The notes beneath the pieces are model-generated. The model did no database searches. It was not told the origin of the DNA and was given only the letters and a program-made list of their open reading frames with translations. A stretch of DNA of 64,000 nt from NCBI GenBank assembly GCA_949361645.1, contig OX442425.1, positions 4,279,442-4,343,441 of the forward strand, written 5' to 3'. Source of the DNA: Spongilla lacustris (taxonomy: Eukaryota > Porifera > Demospongiae > Spongillida > Spongillidae). The translations under genes and the position numbers were made by a program. Shown in pieces: positions 49,201-62,463 of the stretch (positions are counted from its first letter, which is position 1; each line of letters opens with the position of its first letter).

Positions 49201-52200
49201 AAATGAGTTCTTTTCCCCAAACCAAAACTTTCCCTAACCCTAACCCTAACCCTAACCCTAACCCTAACCCTAACCCTAACCCTAACCCAAAACTTTCTTG
49301 CATCCTGTAATTTCCTCATTATATGTGATATTTGTGGTGTCGTTTTTAAATAAAATGTGCTATGCATCAGAAAGTTGTGCGTGTATTAGAGAGCGGCAGC
49401 ACAGTATTAGAATTATTGGGGATTGGTGTTGTAAGCATGAGTTGGATAATGTAGGGAACTTGCATCACCCTTTGATGGAAAGGTGGAGTGGATGTGATAG
49501 GCAACTGGATGGCTATGAGGATTTGTGTGATGTTGTGCTGTTTTAATGCTGAATGTTATTTTCCCTTAAATGCATTGTCATGAACGGTTTGAACACGTTT
49601 GTGTTTTTGAAATACATCATCTTCATCTTTTAGTATGTAAGTTCTCCACATTCGATGTGATTTCCTATACATGTATGTGCTGTGCATCAGGAAAGTGCAC
49701 TGATTGAAGATAGAATATTGTAACGATAATGAGTAGTATATACATATATATTTTTGAAATATTGATAATGGGTAATGGGATAGAGCAGGAAAAGAGATGG
49801 GTAAAAGGTGATTATAGATGATGTAAGGCTTTACCCTGTGATAGACAGAATTGGCTGTGTGTTGTACAGTATTAGTGTTGTACTTTTAGTTTTGGGCAAC
49901 AATATGGCTGTGAACATTTGTTGGATGCTGGGAACATTTTCATGTTGAATATATTTTCTGTATCATCTATGGTTTCTTCGGCAATGAACAATTTTGTATT
50001 TGGAAATTCATCATCATGTAGTATGTAAGTTTCACATTCAATGTTGTATTTGATGTGTCGTTATAAAAGTATGCATGAGGTGGAGTGAAATAAAGCCTGT
50101 GTCATTTTGGTTTGACATTGTACAAGTAATAAAAATCATTCTCTATGAGAGAGATGGTGTACATGATTCGTTGGATGTAATCCGCAATCCATCACTCCAC
50201 CTCATTCGTACTCCTTAATGTTTTTTTGTTAATGAAATGACTTTTATTGGTGGAAGTTCCATTTCATCCTTCTAGGGTGGTTTTACACCTTTGCATTTGG
50301 CATGTGCTGTGGAGGATTATAGTAGTGTGCAGCAGCTTCTGTCAGCACCAGGCATCAATGTCAATGTCAAAAATGGTGATGATAAAACTCCTGTGATGAT
50401 TGCTGAAGATTACCAGGTTCTAGCATTGCTCAAGAAATATTTGAAAATCTGTGATGACTTTCCTGTCCACACTGTTGGTAAAGTAGTATTGTGTGGAAAT
50501 ACTGGTACTGGGAAAAGCACATTGACTCAGGTACTATGTACATTGTTGTTTCAATTTATTGACGAGGTTTTAATGTAAATCGCTTACAGGTCATTGTAGA
50601 CTGGAGGTTATCAGTACATGAGGAAAACGCTATGGTAAGTAAAATAATACTGTAACTTAGGGATCTGTAAGCATGAATTAGAATCCCTATGGACCCTGGG
50701 CGTTTGCATGTGAGGGCACTACTAAGGGCCTGAGGGGAGTCTAAATCACATGGATCAAGATGGTTTTAGAGTCCAACTGATTTAAACTTTAGCAGTGCAT
50801 ATGTACATGCAAAAACCATTAAACGTAGGGTAGGTACTCTTCCATGGTAAACCCACCCTCTGGGACTAGGGTCAAACATCAATTGGAGTCCCCTCAATTG
50901 ACCAATCAGATTACAAGATTTTATAACACTATAGTCTAATGTGTGGTGTAATTTGATGCATAGTTTTCAGTATAGCATTGACAATTTCAGATCATGTGTC
51001 ATTTACTTTAAGGTAGAACACAACTAGTAAAGCACAATTTTTGGTTCTATGGAGTGAGCTATTGGACTATATTTGGATTCGCATGATCTAGGAGAGACCT
51101 TTGTATCATTGTATTTATGTCACGTGGTGTCAGCAGATGGCTACAATTCGTCTAGAACCCTCTCCTCCATTGGATTTTACTGAAGCAGACCTGTGGCCTT
51201 GATGAAAGAAGCTGCTAATGGAGATAAATGTACATGTAGATACCCTGCCATACTGTAATTGATGAGCAAAATGCATTCTGCACATGTGCGAATGGAGGGA
51301 GGGAATAATGAAGCGCTCAAGTGCCTGGTAGCTAACAGCAAGCACTGCCTGTGTACTCACCAGAACCCAACCGTCATGGGGTTGAATTATGTGCAGCTTA
51401 CAATAGGCTAACAAAGAAGCTGTTGAAATGCTATGTGTGGCCGAGGCCATCGCTGAGTAACAAAGGGAAGGAAGGCTGGAAGTGCAACACGGATGGCAGG
51501 CAATTTAGATGCGAGTATTAGTGCCAATTAACCCAGCTTAGTCCCCTAAACAGTGTCTTTTGCAAGCTGATAGGAGCTGCACACATTTTGTGGCATTTTG
51601 AAAATAAAAATAAAAATAAACAACCTATGGGATGCATATTTCTTACATGGTCTGATAATCACATGCAGCAACACTTCACACATATTATATCATATCCATC
51701 AGCAACAAAACCAATCTAATCATTACATATTCACCTATATCAACAAATGCTCATCAGAACAAGTTTGCTATACACTATAGGCCACCAGACTAATTCATAC
51801 ACTCATTGTACATGTATGTGCATTTGCAGGTTATTGCATCACGTCCCCAAAATGTGAAGCCACTGACTGCTGGGGTCAGTTGTCACAGTCAAATCCTATT
51901 TTAAGCTATAAAAAATAGCTTAAAATAGGATTTGCCCAGCAGTCAGTGGCTTCATATTTTGGGGACACGATGCAATCACCTACAAATGCACATACAAATT
52001 TTAACTAAGATTTTTTTTTAGCAATTTCAGTTCTTTTTTAAAAGTGAAGAATGCAGCAAAACGTTATACAATTGCACTTGTGAGGATGAAGTTATTGTAT
52101 AACTACGATTTATAGCCATGTTTTATTTATTGATTTCACAACAAATCAAAGTTTTATTTTTGCAGCAATATTGTAATCTTTATATACAGGGTGCTAATAG

Positions 52201-54687
52201 CATGAAATAAATAAGTTCAATACTGTGACAAACAATTTGGGCATGGGTCTGGTACTAGAATTAAAAATAAATTATCACTGGTTGATTTTAAAAATAAACT
52301 GCAATATCCAAAGTGTGCATAGATGGTGTCCCTTTATTATGTACACATGTAATGATTTGATTGGCCCTTTCTAAATCTAGGGGTAATATGAAATACAAAA
52401 ATAATAATAAAAACATGAAAACTAGCCCTAGTCTCCCCTATATTGTAATTAGCATACCTGTAATCTGACTGGTGCTGCTGCACACGTTTTCTGGCTCTTA
52501 GAATGTGCACTGGTGCTGCCTACACACATATATATATGTATACTTTTAATCTCATAACCAATGTGTGTGTGTATTTGCAGATGGTTGCTTCACCACATCC
52601 ACAAAATGTGAAGCCACTGACAGCTGGGATCCTTTCATATTACATTCCACACAGTGATGGCAGCATCAAGCTGTATGACCTAGCTGGTCATCTTGAATAT
52701 TACTCCAGTCACTCATCATGTCTTGAAGCTATCTCGCGAAGCAGTCCATCGACCTTCCTACTGCTAACTGACATAAGTAACGAGCATATTGATAATATGA
52801 AGACTGAACTGAACTACTGGTCTGCAATGATTGGAAATGTGTGTTGCAAGTGTCCCCAGCCTTCTGAGATCATAGTGGTTGGAACACATTCTGACAAGCT
52901 GGAGAAAGCTAAGCTGAATGTGCGTTGTGGTCTTCTTAAACAATCTGCTGATGATGCTGTGAAGAAAACCAAACATCACTTAGCGGGATTTATCACCCTC
53001 AATGTCACAGATTATCGGAGTGATGCTATGAAGAGCTTCATGGATCTGCTCTTTAAAACAATTGAAGTGGTGAGGAAGCGCTGTCCAGCTATCTCGCTCA
53101 ATTGTCACGTGCTGTATGCCTTCCTGATGCAAATGGTACCTTTTGGCACAGATGCAATTACATTGTCACGTTTGCTCTTTTTTCTGGCTGGTGAAATGGA
53201 ACACGGTCTGGGTACCGATAAATCTGAAATCACCTCATATCTAACAACATTATCAGACAAAGGTCTGATTGCCTTCTTTCCTAATGCTGACCATACCGAT
53301 AGCTGGATTGTGCTTAAACAAGATGCACTGCTTGAAAAGGTCAATGGCACTATATTTGCTCCAGACTCATTTCAGGAGTATCGCCGTTCTCTTGTTAGCA
53401 ATACAGGGATCATTCCTATATCAAACCTTAAAAAGATCTTTCCTAACCACAACGTTGATATGATTTCACAGTTTTTGCTTCACTGTGAACTGTGTCAGCC
53501 TATTGTTGACATAATAGATGCAAACTTGTCTGACTGTGTTTTCTGTCCATCTCTTGTTCATGAAAGCAAACCAAGTGATGTTATGCCTCAAAAGAGCTTT
53601 ATGTATCTGATGCACACAGATGATGAAAACGAGTTCTTCACCAATCGCTGTCTATATGCCATTATTCACAGAATAACAAAACAGTGTACTTTGCCAAGTG
53701 CAGAATTCAAACGTGACAGAGAATTGCGCCGTTTTAATCACAGGTGCACAGTATGGCGTACTGGCATTGCATGGAAGAATAAATTAGGTATTGACTTTGT
53801 TATGGAAATGGATGAACACCTTCAGTGCATTACTTTGGCAACCTCTTCAGAGAAGAATAAGAATAATCCACAGTATCCAAGTGCATATAAAGATGTCCTT
53901 GATGTAATAAAGAAGTGCTGTGAAGATTTCTGCCCATCAGTCGCTATAAATGTGATGGAGCACATAAGATGTCCTTCACTGCCATGTCTGGGACCCTCCA
54001 CTGCTGACGTAGTACTTTCTGAGCTCAGAGATGCCTTTTTGTCTGAATCCAGAACCCTTGCTGATGTTGAAGGGAAAAAGGAGGTGGACTTAGAGGAATG
54101 GCTGCAAGTGGAGCCTCAGCTACCAATTCTCATTGGTGTCAATGTGGGAAAAGGTTAGCATCATTTAGAGTAACATCAAGTCTACCATTTGTGATTTGCA
54201 TGGCTTTCATCTATTTGAGTAATTAGACACAAGTAAATTCTTGTTTAGGATGTGTTGTAAATCTGGGTAATTTATTTAATACATTTCTCATGCTTGCAGT
54301 TAGTATTTTAACTATTATAGCAGTGCCTGATTGTATTTCCTCTTCGACTTTGAATGTTTATAAGTGCTTTAATGTATTGTAGGAATGCCAGCATCCTCAG
54401 AACCAACGCTGAAAGTGTTATTGGATGAAGTTGCAGCAAAGACCCCTGCCCGGTGGAAACTTATTGGCATACAACTTGGTGTGCCTGTGGCATCTCTCAA
54501 CAGTATTCAGGCCCAAGTATCGGGACAGCCTGATAGTTGTATTCATGCCTTCCAACTAATGTTGGAGAAATGGGAGTCCCTCTATCCCCATCAGTACACC
54601 TGGGCCACCATCATTGATGCTCTTGAGGCTCCATCTGTTGGAGCTGTGGATGTGGCAGCTGAACTGAGAACTAAGTACTTAGGATAG
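40241..54687 (+). CDS. Ankyrin-Roc-COR-Death (ROCO-family) GTPase, DAPK1-like without kinase
   Basis: Exons: 40241-40345, 41166-41264, 42294-42392, 42965-43066, 50276-50530, 50590-50634, 52581-54153, 54383-54687. The sum is 2583 nt, 860 residues, with phases agreeing throughout. Ankyrin repeats fill residues 1-190, with one repeat per 99-105-nt exon (for example PLYLAAERGNLEEVKRLLA, TPLHIACLGSHANMVRMLL). A Roc GTPase follows: P-loop GNTGTGKST (about 209-217), DLAGH with EYYSSH (about 268) and THSDK (about 337). COR spans roughly 400-755. A Death domain is encoded by the last exon (TLKVLLDEVAAKTPARWKLI, with WKLIGIQLGV and the closing W in YTWATIIDAL). The order ankyrin-Roc-COR-Death is that of DAPK1 minus its N-terminal kinase. 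The expected role is a cytosolic GTP-switch scaffold, perhaps in cell-death or stress signalling (inference). The start MAKPPLYLAAERG is the first ATG before the first ankyrin repeat. Intron 4 (7.2 kb) is packed with satellite DNA. Confidence 0.88.
40798..41000. repeat. 17-bp minisatellite (TAGTGATGTCCTCTACA)
   Basis: About 12 almost identical head-to-tail copies in intron 1 of the ROCO-type gene. The near absence of differences suggests recent expansion. Confidence 0.96.
41310..41935. repeat. Variable minisatellite (GATCTGTTAGTAGCTATGGAGG)
   Basis: About 25 units of roughly 22-30 bp in intron 2, differing by short GGGGATGAT or GGAGAT insertions between the core TCTGTTAGTAGCTATGGAGG copies. 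Confidence 0.93.
42470..42600. repeat. Diverged outlying copy of the ~399-bp satellite
   Basis: CATCCTGGAAATGCATCATC followed by CTAGGCTATAAGTTCCAC matches the satellite core. It lies in intron 3, on the other side of ankyrin exon 4, which shows that the family spread across an exon. Confidence 0.6.
43340..47742. repeat. Satellite array, 11 units of ~399 bp, in ROCO intron 4
   Basis: The landmark TTTCCCCCCAAC starts at about 43439, 43838, 44238, 44636, 45035, 45434, 45833, 46232, 46630, 47033 and 47437. The spacing is 398-400 bp for most units and 403-404 for the last ones. Units contain CATCCTGGAAATGCATC, GATAGGTTATTTTCCCAAAG and GGCGAGTGTATGTAGGATC. Variants are shared between units 1, 4 and 9 (CTAAATGTTTCCTTTTTAAA), and between 3 and 8. 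The array ends where a MITE is inserted at 47743. A 79-codon minus frame recurs in units but is not supported as a gene. Confidence 0.95.
47743..48033. mobile_element. Full MITE family 1 copy inserted in a satellite unit
   Basis: The ends ACAAGTAAATAAAAAACATT and (inverse) GAATGTATTTTATTTACTTGT pair, and pairing continues through CTCTATGAGAAAGTTGGTGG and GGATTTGAA. It interrupts the satellite right after GATATAGTAT, so it is younger than the array. It is 291 bp and non-coding. Confidence 0.85.
48064..48183. mobile_element. Small MITE, same family as 8605-8732
   Basis: The ends TCTCGGTCCCAGACCC and GGGTCTGGGTATGAGA pair. The core GCGGATGGATTACATCACCGCTA is shared with the copy in the HPS1 gene. 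Confidence 0.7.
49160..50100. repeat. Decayed satellite copies flanking the main array
   Basis: Three diverged units are recognisable from GATGCTGAATATGTTTCCC (49181), TTTAATGCTGAATGTTATTT (49543) and TTCATGTTGAATATATTTTC (49938), at about 360-400 bp spacing. They continue the ~399-bp family to just before exon 5. Confidence 0.7.
49232..49288. repeat. Interstitial telomeric repeat (CCCTAA)n
   Basis: 57 bp, about 9.5 perfect CCCTAA units (TTAGGG on the minus strand), inside a decayed satellite unit. A direct repeat AAAACTTTC lies on both sides (49224-49232 and 49289-49297). The surrounding satellite normally reads straight through at this site. Confidence 0.95.
50126..50165. mobile_element. 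Terminal fragment of MITE family 1
   Basis: ACAAGTAATAAAAATCATTC followed by TCTATGAGAGAGATGGTG matches the family end. Only one end is seen, about 110 bp before ROCO exon 5. Confidence 0.6.
51814..51995. repeat. Inverted duplication carrying a copy of the ROCO exon 7 acceptor and exon start
   Basis: The left arm (from 51814) reads TGCATTTGCAGGTTATTGCA and on through AAAATGTGAAGCCACTGACT. This is a diverged copy of the true boundary at 52570-52625 (TATTTGCAG then AAAATGTGAAGCCACTGACA). The right arm is its inverse, ending at 51995. The centre is an AT-rich perfect hairpin (CCTATTTTAAGCTATAAAAA and its complement). It lies in intron 6, 590 bp before the real exon. Confidence 0.85.
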
Positions 54688-55931
54688 CTTTGTAGTGTTA
54701 TGTATTACATTGTGTATGTCATACCATTTACCTATATACTATATGTATTCTCTTTATGGATTGTACAAATCATGTGGTAGCAAATGTAACAAATTTGTAA
54801 ATGGGATCTTTGAACAGATGTAACCCATTCAGGCCATCATCTAAGTACATGTATTACAATGAGTTCCACTCCCAATTTTTTAGCTAATTCAAACTCTCAT
54901 TCTATATTCTCCTTCTGTTCATAAGTGAAAGCAGGTTCTGCATGGAACAGTGCGCTGAGTGAATGCAGTCAGAGGGGAAAATAATTATACATTCATTTAT
55001 TACTGTATAGCAAAAACAATTCAATGTGTGGGCAGCACACAAGGTGTGGTGCAATAGATAACCTTAATCATCCATTCATACCCATAATTCTTCTGATATC
55101 GATCAAGTGAAGGAAATTGTGTCTGCAAACAAGTTTACCATATGCTGTTTTGAGTTCTCATTTTATTTTATACCAACTATAGGATATGTCTGTTGATTCA
55201 GATCTAAGGTAACCAACCTATTGTATTAATGTCTAGATCTGTGCAGTTCTGTATGTAATTAATTTTTTAAAAATTTATTTGTTGAAACATTTATTTCCAA
55301 TGCATATAATGTTCCTAAAAGCTAATCCATCATCTTTGAAACAAATGAAGAATTGTGATTAGGTGAAAAAAAATTACCATTGATGCCAAGGAGGAAGCAA
55401 AGAAACAGTAGATTTTTTCCTTCTAGGCTGCTTAAGATCTTATGCATATTGTATTGTTATGAGCTCAACATATGTACTTTCTTCTTGCACATACAAACCA
55501 ATAAAGAAATCCTTTGTTGGAGAGACAGGTCATAACTTGGGTTGACTAAGAAGATGCAGCATCTGATGCATCGCTGCAATGTTCTATGTGACTCACTGGC
55601 ATGCAGACAGCAAGACAATTTTTTGTTTTCAATTGTATTTTATGGTGCAATTTAAAAAAATACGTAATTTACACACACACAAAATGGCAGTAAATTGCAA
55701 TGATCTTTGCAGGATAGCCCTGGCATTTGCTCGTACCAGTATATATTATGCTGCATGTGCCTGCCATACAGATCTACCAAAAGTTGGGATTTACTGTTTA
55801 CATGTGGGGTTATTTCAAAAAATTTATTTTCCGGGCCGAGGAAGTTGCCTCACGTGCACCAACGCATGAGCTTAATTTTTAACCAGGAGTGTTTTGTGCG
55901 TGCTTTGGTGCTGTGGTATGTGAGCTCTAGA
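54688..55931. other. Intergenic gap between the ROCO-type gene and the DHX15 copy
   Basis: AT-rich, with no supported gene. The nearest AATAAA on the plus strand is at 55500-55505, which would imply a long 3' UTR; a weaker signal may be used instead. Confidence 0.5.
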
Positions 55932-56528
55932 ATGTCGGAAAGGAAATAGAAATTGGATGTGGATGGATCTGGTTCTAATATACGAGAAAAGTCGAGGTAT
56001 TATATCTCTAAAAAGTGTGATGGGCACCAATTGAATTTCTTATGGGCTTTACCTTATTACGCCTGTTGTATAGTGCAGCATTCGATAACCTTGCCTTCCG
56101 AGCCTTTAGTGTTTTAAGTACATTGCGATAGTCGAATGGTTGTTCATAAGTATGTTTTGATAGATTTGCAGAAGCTTGTATATGCTAATGGGCCTGTGAT
56201 TCACACTACTACTGCAATGCTGCTTACTTAATCCAACACTAAAAGTCGCCGAGATGAAGTCAGCAACTCCACCAGCTCCTCTGGTGCTGGTGGTAGCAGC
56301 AGCAGCAGCAGCAGCAGTGCAAAACTCACAAAGCCTACAGATATACCCAGAACACAGGTCAACAAATATACAGGGCGTCCCTTTTCAGAACGGTTTTGGG
56401 CAATCCTAGAGAAGAGGAAGTCGTTGCCGGTGTGGGACTACTACAACGACTTCATGGACTTGGTGAAGAAGAAGCAATGTGTGGTCCTGGTCGGTGAGAC
56501 AGGCAGCGGGAAGACCACCCAGGTATGA

Positions 56529-56867
<339 letters not shown>

Positions 56868-57200
56868 TGAGCATATCAACTTGTCAGCTCAGTGTACATG
56901 TCGCTTTTAATGTGTGCACTGTTGATTCGCATCTAGCCAAAAAAAAAAAAATTAGTTTTCTTATGACTCCATGTACATGTAGGAGTCGCCTAATGCTTAC
57001 TTGCCTTGCTTACCTGTGGGTTGGACAGCCATTTTAGTTCCTCCATTATTAGTATATTTCTTTCAATGGACAACTGGGCTGTGGTTAGAATGTGGCAGTT
57101 GATTGAGGAGAAGAGGACAGGGGAGTTTAGGAGTGGGGTTTGAGGCAGCAAGACTGCTGGTCAACTAGTGGACACATTTTGTGCTTTGCTTTGCGTGTGA

Positions 57201-57398
<198 letters not shown>

Positions 57399-57401
57399 TA
57401 A

Positions 57402-57605
<204 letters not shown>

Positions 57606-57947
57606 TGAAATTAGATTATTGCTGGGGGGGGGACACTTTCAAACCCACATTTCCACATCATATAATGATTACCCTCTTTATGCTGGAAAGGTTTCTCACT
57701 TGCTCTGTACAGGGTTCATAATTTAGGTTACAGGTGGCATGATACTTCAAGGTGGGTATTTCTATGCAGTAATCATGCAGTTATGGTATTATTTCATCCA
57801 CAATAATAAAATTGCACAGCATATATGTTCACCAGCATATCGACATATTGATGGGCTATTAATTATATACATGTGCACAAAACACCCACAAAAAGTGCAC
57901 ATAGCTTAGGTGTACATGTAAGTGTTTATTGCTAGGTGTAAGCGTAG

Positions 57948-58172
<225 letters not shown>

Positions 58173-58343
58173 TGACGTGTACATAGGCAAATTAAGGCAC
58201 TAAAATTATTATATATTTAACCCTTAGTTCACCAAGTAATAATTTAGCAAGTATTTGAAGATATCATTTGCTCTCTGGGGTTTAGCTCTGTGTGTAGTGT
58301 GTTCTATTGCAACCAAAACTTACATGTACATGTACATCAGTAA

Positions 58344-58550
<207 letters not shown>

Positions 58551-59439
58551 TGAACAATGGAAACCCATAATTGTTCATAACTATATATTTGCATTACCCA
58601 TTGGAGAAATAAGTTTAAATGTGGCTGTGGTTTTAAACTGGGGACACCATGTACAGAATAAATTTAAGTGTTGGGATACAATTTTTGTGGTGAGGCATCC
58701 AAATCAAGGCTTCACAGTGTGTGTTCTGTTCTGGAACATAAAAATTTGGTCCACTGCACATACAGATCTCATTATGTACCGTACCAGTCAGAAAAAGTTC
58801 CCACCGTAGAGTACGGTGATACACTAAGCACATACAGTAGTACGCGTGCGAAATTATTGTGTACGGTAGCGGAATACAGCGCATTATGTCTCTACGCTGA
58901 CTATGCATATAAGCTTTGCCATGATTACATGTACATGGCACGAAATGCACGTCATTCTTTCAAAGCTGCTGGTACTTGTGTTAGCGCAAAAAAAAAACGG
59001 CCAAATTCTATTACCCGAACTACGCACTCAATGTTTGCACGAACTTGGCTACTCAGTACCCATAGCTACAATGTCACACTGCGATAATTAAACTATGCCG
59101 AACATAGGGAAACTTTTTTCTGTCCGGTCTGTACTATGCAACCATAGAAGTGTCAATGCCTCTGTTACTTATTCTTCTTGATACAAATAAACAATAACCC
59201 CGTATCACAAGGAGCATAAAGGAAACTACCAGATCAGATTAGTTGTTGAGATTGGCATGCTACTGTAGTACTTTTTGGTAAAGTGACCTATATCCCACAT
59301 AAAAGGTATACAAATGGTCGTGACACCAGTGTGGGTGGGGTTGTCATATTGGGCAACATATGTAAACAACTGCTCTCAGCCTAGCTCACTTTTGCTCCAA
59401 GCTTTTGTTCCTTGTGTGCATTTTTGTTCTCTAACTGTT

Positions 59440-59475
59440 GCACGTGTACATGACCTACCGGGCCATCATATGTTT
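59440..59475. mobile_element. End fragment of the palindromic element seen at 11024-11312
   Basis: GACCTACCGGGCCATCATA matches the right end of the HPS1-intron element. The partner arm is not recognised nearby. Confidence 0.45.
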
Positions 59476-59929
59476 GTGAGGCAGGTGGCAGGGCCACAAG
59501 AGGTGTGCAGCAATACCCCCCACACACCACAGTGTGGTCTGGAGCTGGTGGAGAGGTGCTGTGCCCTCCTGCACATTGACAAATGATGGTAGTGCCTGCA
59601 CAGGAGTGTGGAGAATATGTGCATGGTTATTACAATTGGCAATGAGCTACCTATATGTAGGGCACACATGGGTGATGGCAGCCTAGGAGAGTGAGTCCTT
59701 CATATAAAGGCTACATTGTATGCCTAACTTGTGCTACTTTTTTCCACTTGCAAACTTTTGTATTGTCAAGACAATCAAAAATGGGGTTATTTATTACGTT
59801 TGGCAGCAGTTGTGTTTTAAACCAGTGAACAAAGATAAATGATTTGGTAGTTCTAGTTTGCTATCATTGTAGGAAAGGGATGTAAATATTGGATGTGGTG
59901 TCTGCATGAAAAGGATGAATGCAGGGTAG

Positions 59930-60124
<195 letters not shown>

Positions 60125-60222
60125 TGAAATTCTCTCCATCACTGCATTACTCTCAGTGTAATCTGTGTGTGATGTACATGTAATGATTGTTTATTAGCAT
60201 AGGTATTGCATACCAGATTTGA

Positions 60223-60420
<198 letters not shown>

Positions 60421-60608
60421 TAATGTGTGTCTATGTATGGGGTGTAAAGGGTAAGTCCAGGGCTAGTCAACATGCTGTTGGACTATGCTTTAGATTTTGT
60501 TCCAGCTTCTCATATTTTTCAACCAAATTTTTTTAATGCTTTACGAAATACACCCTTGGGAAAATTCCCATATAATTGCATCTTTGATTTCACAGATCTC
60601 AAAGGGTA

Positions 60609-61605
60609 TACAGTGGTGTTCACCGAAAGACTGGTAAAATGCAATAATGTACCTTTTTAGTAATATCTTATCTCGTGAATGGTGTATAATGGTACAGTGC
60701 CGTCCACCCACAAGTTCACACTCGCGCGTGCTTGACTCGCGCGTGACTTGATTGAGTGCAATAATGACGCGTGCGCCTTAGCTGGAACAAAAACATATTC
60801 TATTAATAGCTTGAAACTAACGTAATGATCTGTAGGTATGCCGTAAATAGGTATTTGAGTGACGCTCGCAACAGTGCGTGTATCGAGGGCTAATTGCACT
60901 CGTTAATTGACTCGCATACACGCGCGTGCGAGTAAACTTGTGGATGGACGGCACTGTATCATGCCAATTACATTTTTTAGGTTATCCTGAAGAGAGTACA
61001 TTCACTTTATTTTTTGATTATGACTTGTAAACAAAACAGTGCAACATAGTAAACAACTGCTGGTCAGGTTGGATGTTCAAGGCTATAACTACAAGCATTT
61101 CTTGTTTTACTTTGATATATGGAGAAATCTTAAACACGGGTGAAAAATGGCTTTCAATTTTAAGCTTTTTACCATTTCATGGATTGTTTACTGCAGATAC
61201 ATGTAGCAAGCTGCCAAAAAATTATTACAAATTATGCGAATATCCCAGGGAATTCTAATTTAGAAAAAGTCAATTTTAACTCTTGAAGTAAAACTGATTT
61301 GTCCTAATTCATTCACCTCCTCCCTCCGAAAAGTCATACTTTACTATCGATCTCCACAGCGAGTGGAACTTTGAGAGCTCAACACAACACTATAGGTACT
61401 CACCTGTATTGGGTACATATAAAAAAAGTTTGGTACCTTAACTGCCAAAAATAGAGTTTATAGCCTTGAACATTCAACCTGATCAGCAGTTGTTTACTAT
61501 GGTGCACTGTTTTGTTATCAAATTAAAGTGAATGTACTCTGTTCAGAATGAGATGCTGAATCTAAAAATGTACATTATTGCATTTTTTGGGTGAACACCA
61601 CTGTA
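60609..61605. mobile_element. TA-flanked MITE (CAGTGGTGTTCACC ends), Tc1/mariner-like, with nested insertion
   Basis: The left end TACAGTGGTGTTCACCGAAA and the right end (inverse) TACAGTGGTGTTCACCCAAA match, followed by AATGCAATAATGTAC in both. A second inner pair, CAACATAGTAAACAACTGCT at about 61040 and its complement at about 61490, extends the arms. TA at both borders fits Tc1/mariner target duplication. No transposase is seen. It lies in the intron before the last exons of the DHX15 copy. Confidence 0.82.
60693..60958. mobile_element. Nested TA-flanked MITE (CAGTGCCGTCCACCC ends)
   Basis: The left end TACAGTGCCGTCCACCCACA and the right end (inverse) TACAGTGCCGTCCATCCACA differ at one base. 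Subterminal CGCGCGTG tracts pair between the arms. The 266-bp element sits inside the larger MITE, so it inserted later. TA borders suggest a mariner-type source. Confidence 0.85.
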
Positions 61606-61902
61606 TTTGGGATCACATCAACGCTACCAAATTCTAATGTGTTTATGATAGAGGTTAAAGGTTAAACGATTTACAGGTTTCAGACCACTTGTAAATTAAT
61701 TGTCAATGTTTGTTGGGTTTTTTGTTTAAAAAAATAGTCTTAAGTATCAGATATTGCTGGGAAAGCACATACGATTGCCTTTTTTATTGTACCTATTTAA
61801 AGTGAGTGTTGTTTACAAATGTCACAAGTGATGTTACATAAAAATTGTCTGAGGTTTAATTATCTATCAAATTCAGTTTTACTTAACATGCACAACAATT
61901 AG

Positions 61903-62316
<414 letters not shown>

Positions 62317-62319
62317 TGA

Positions 62320-62433
<114 letters not shown>

Positions 62434-62463
62434 TGACATCAAACCAGAATGGTAATTTCCACT

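Noticed and set aside
58668..59087. 139-codon plus frame
   Set aside because: It lies between two DHX15 exon blocks, has no recognisable motif and contains codons over an A-run; taken as a chance frame.
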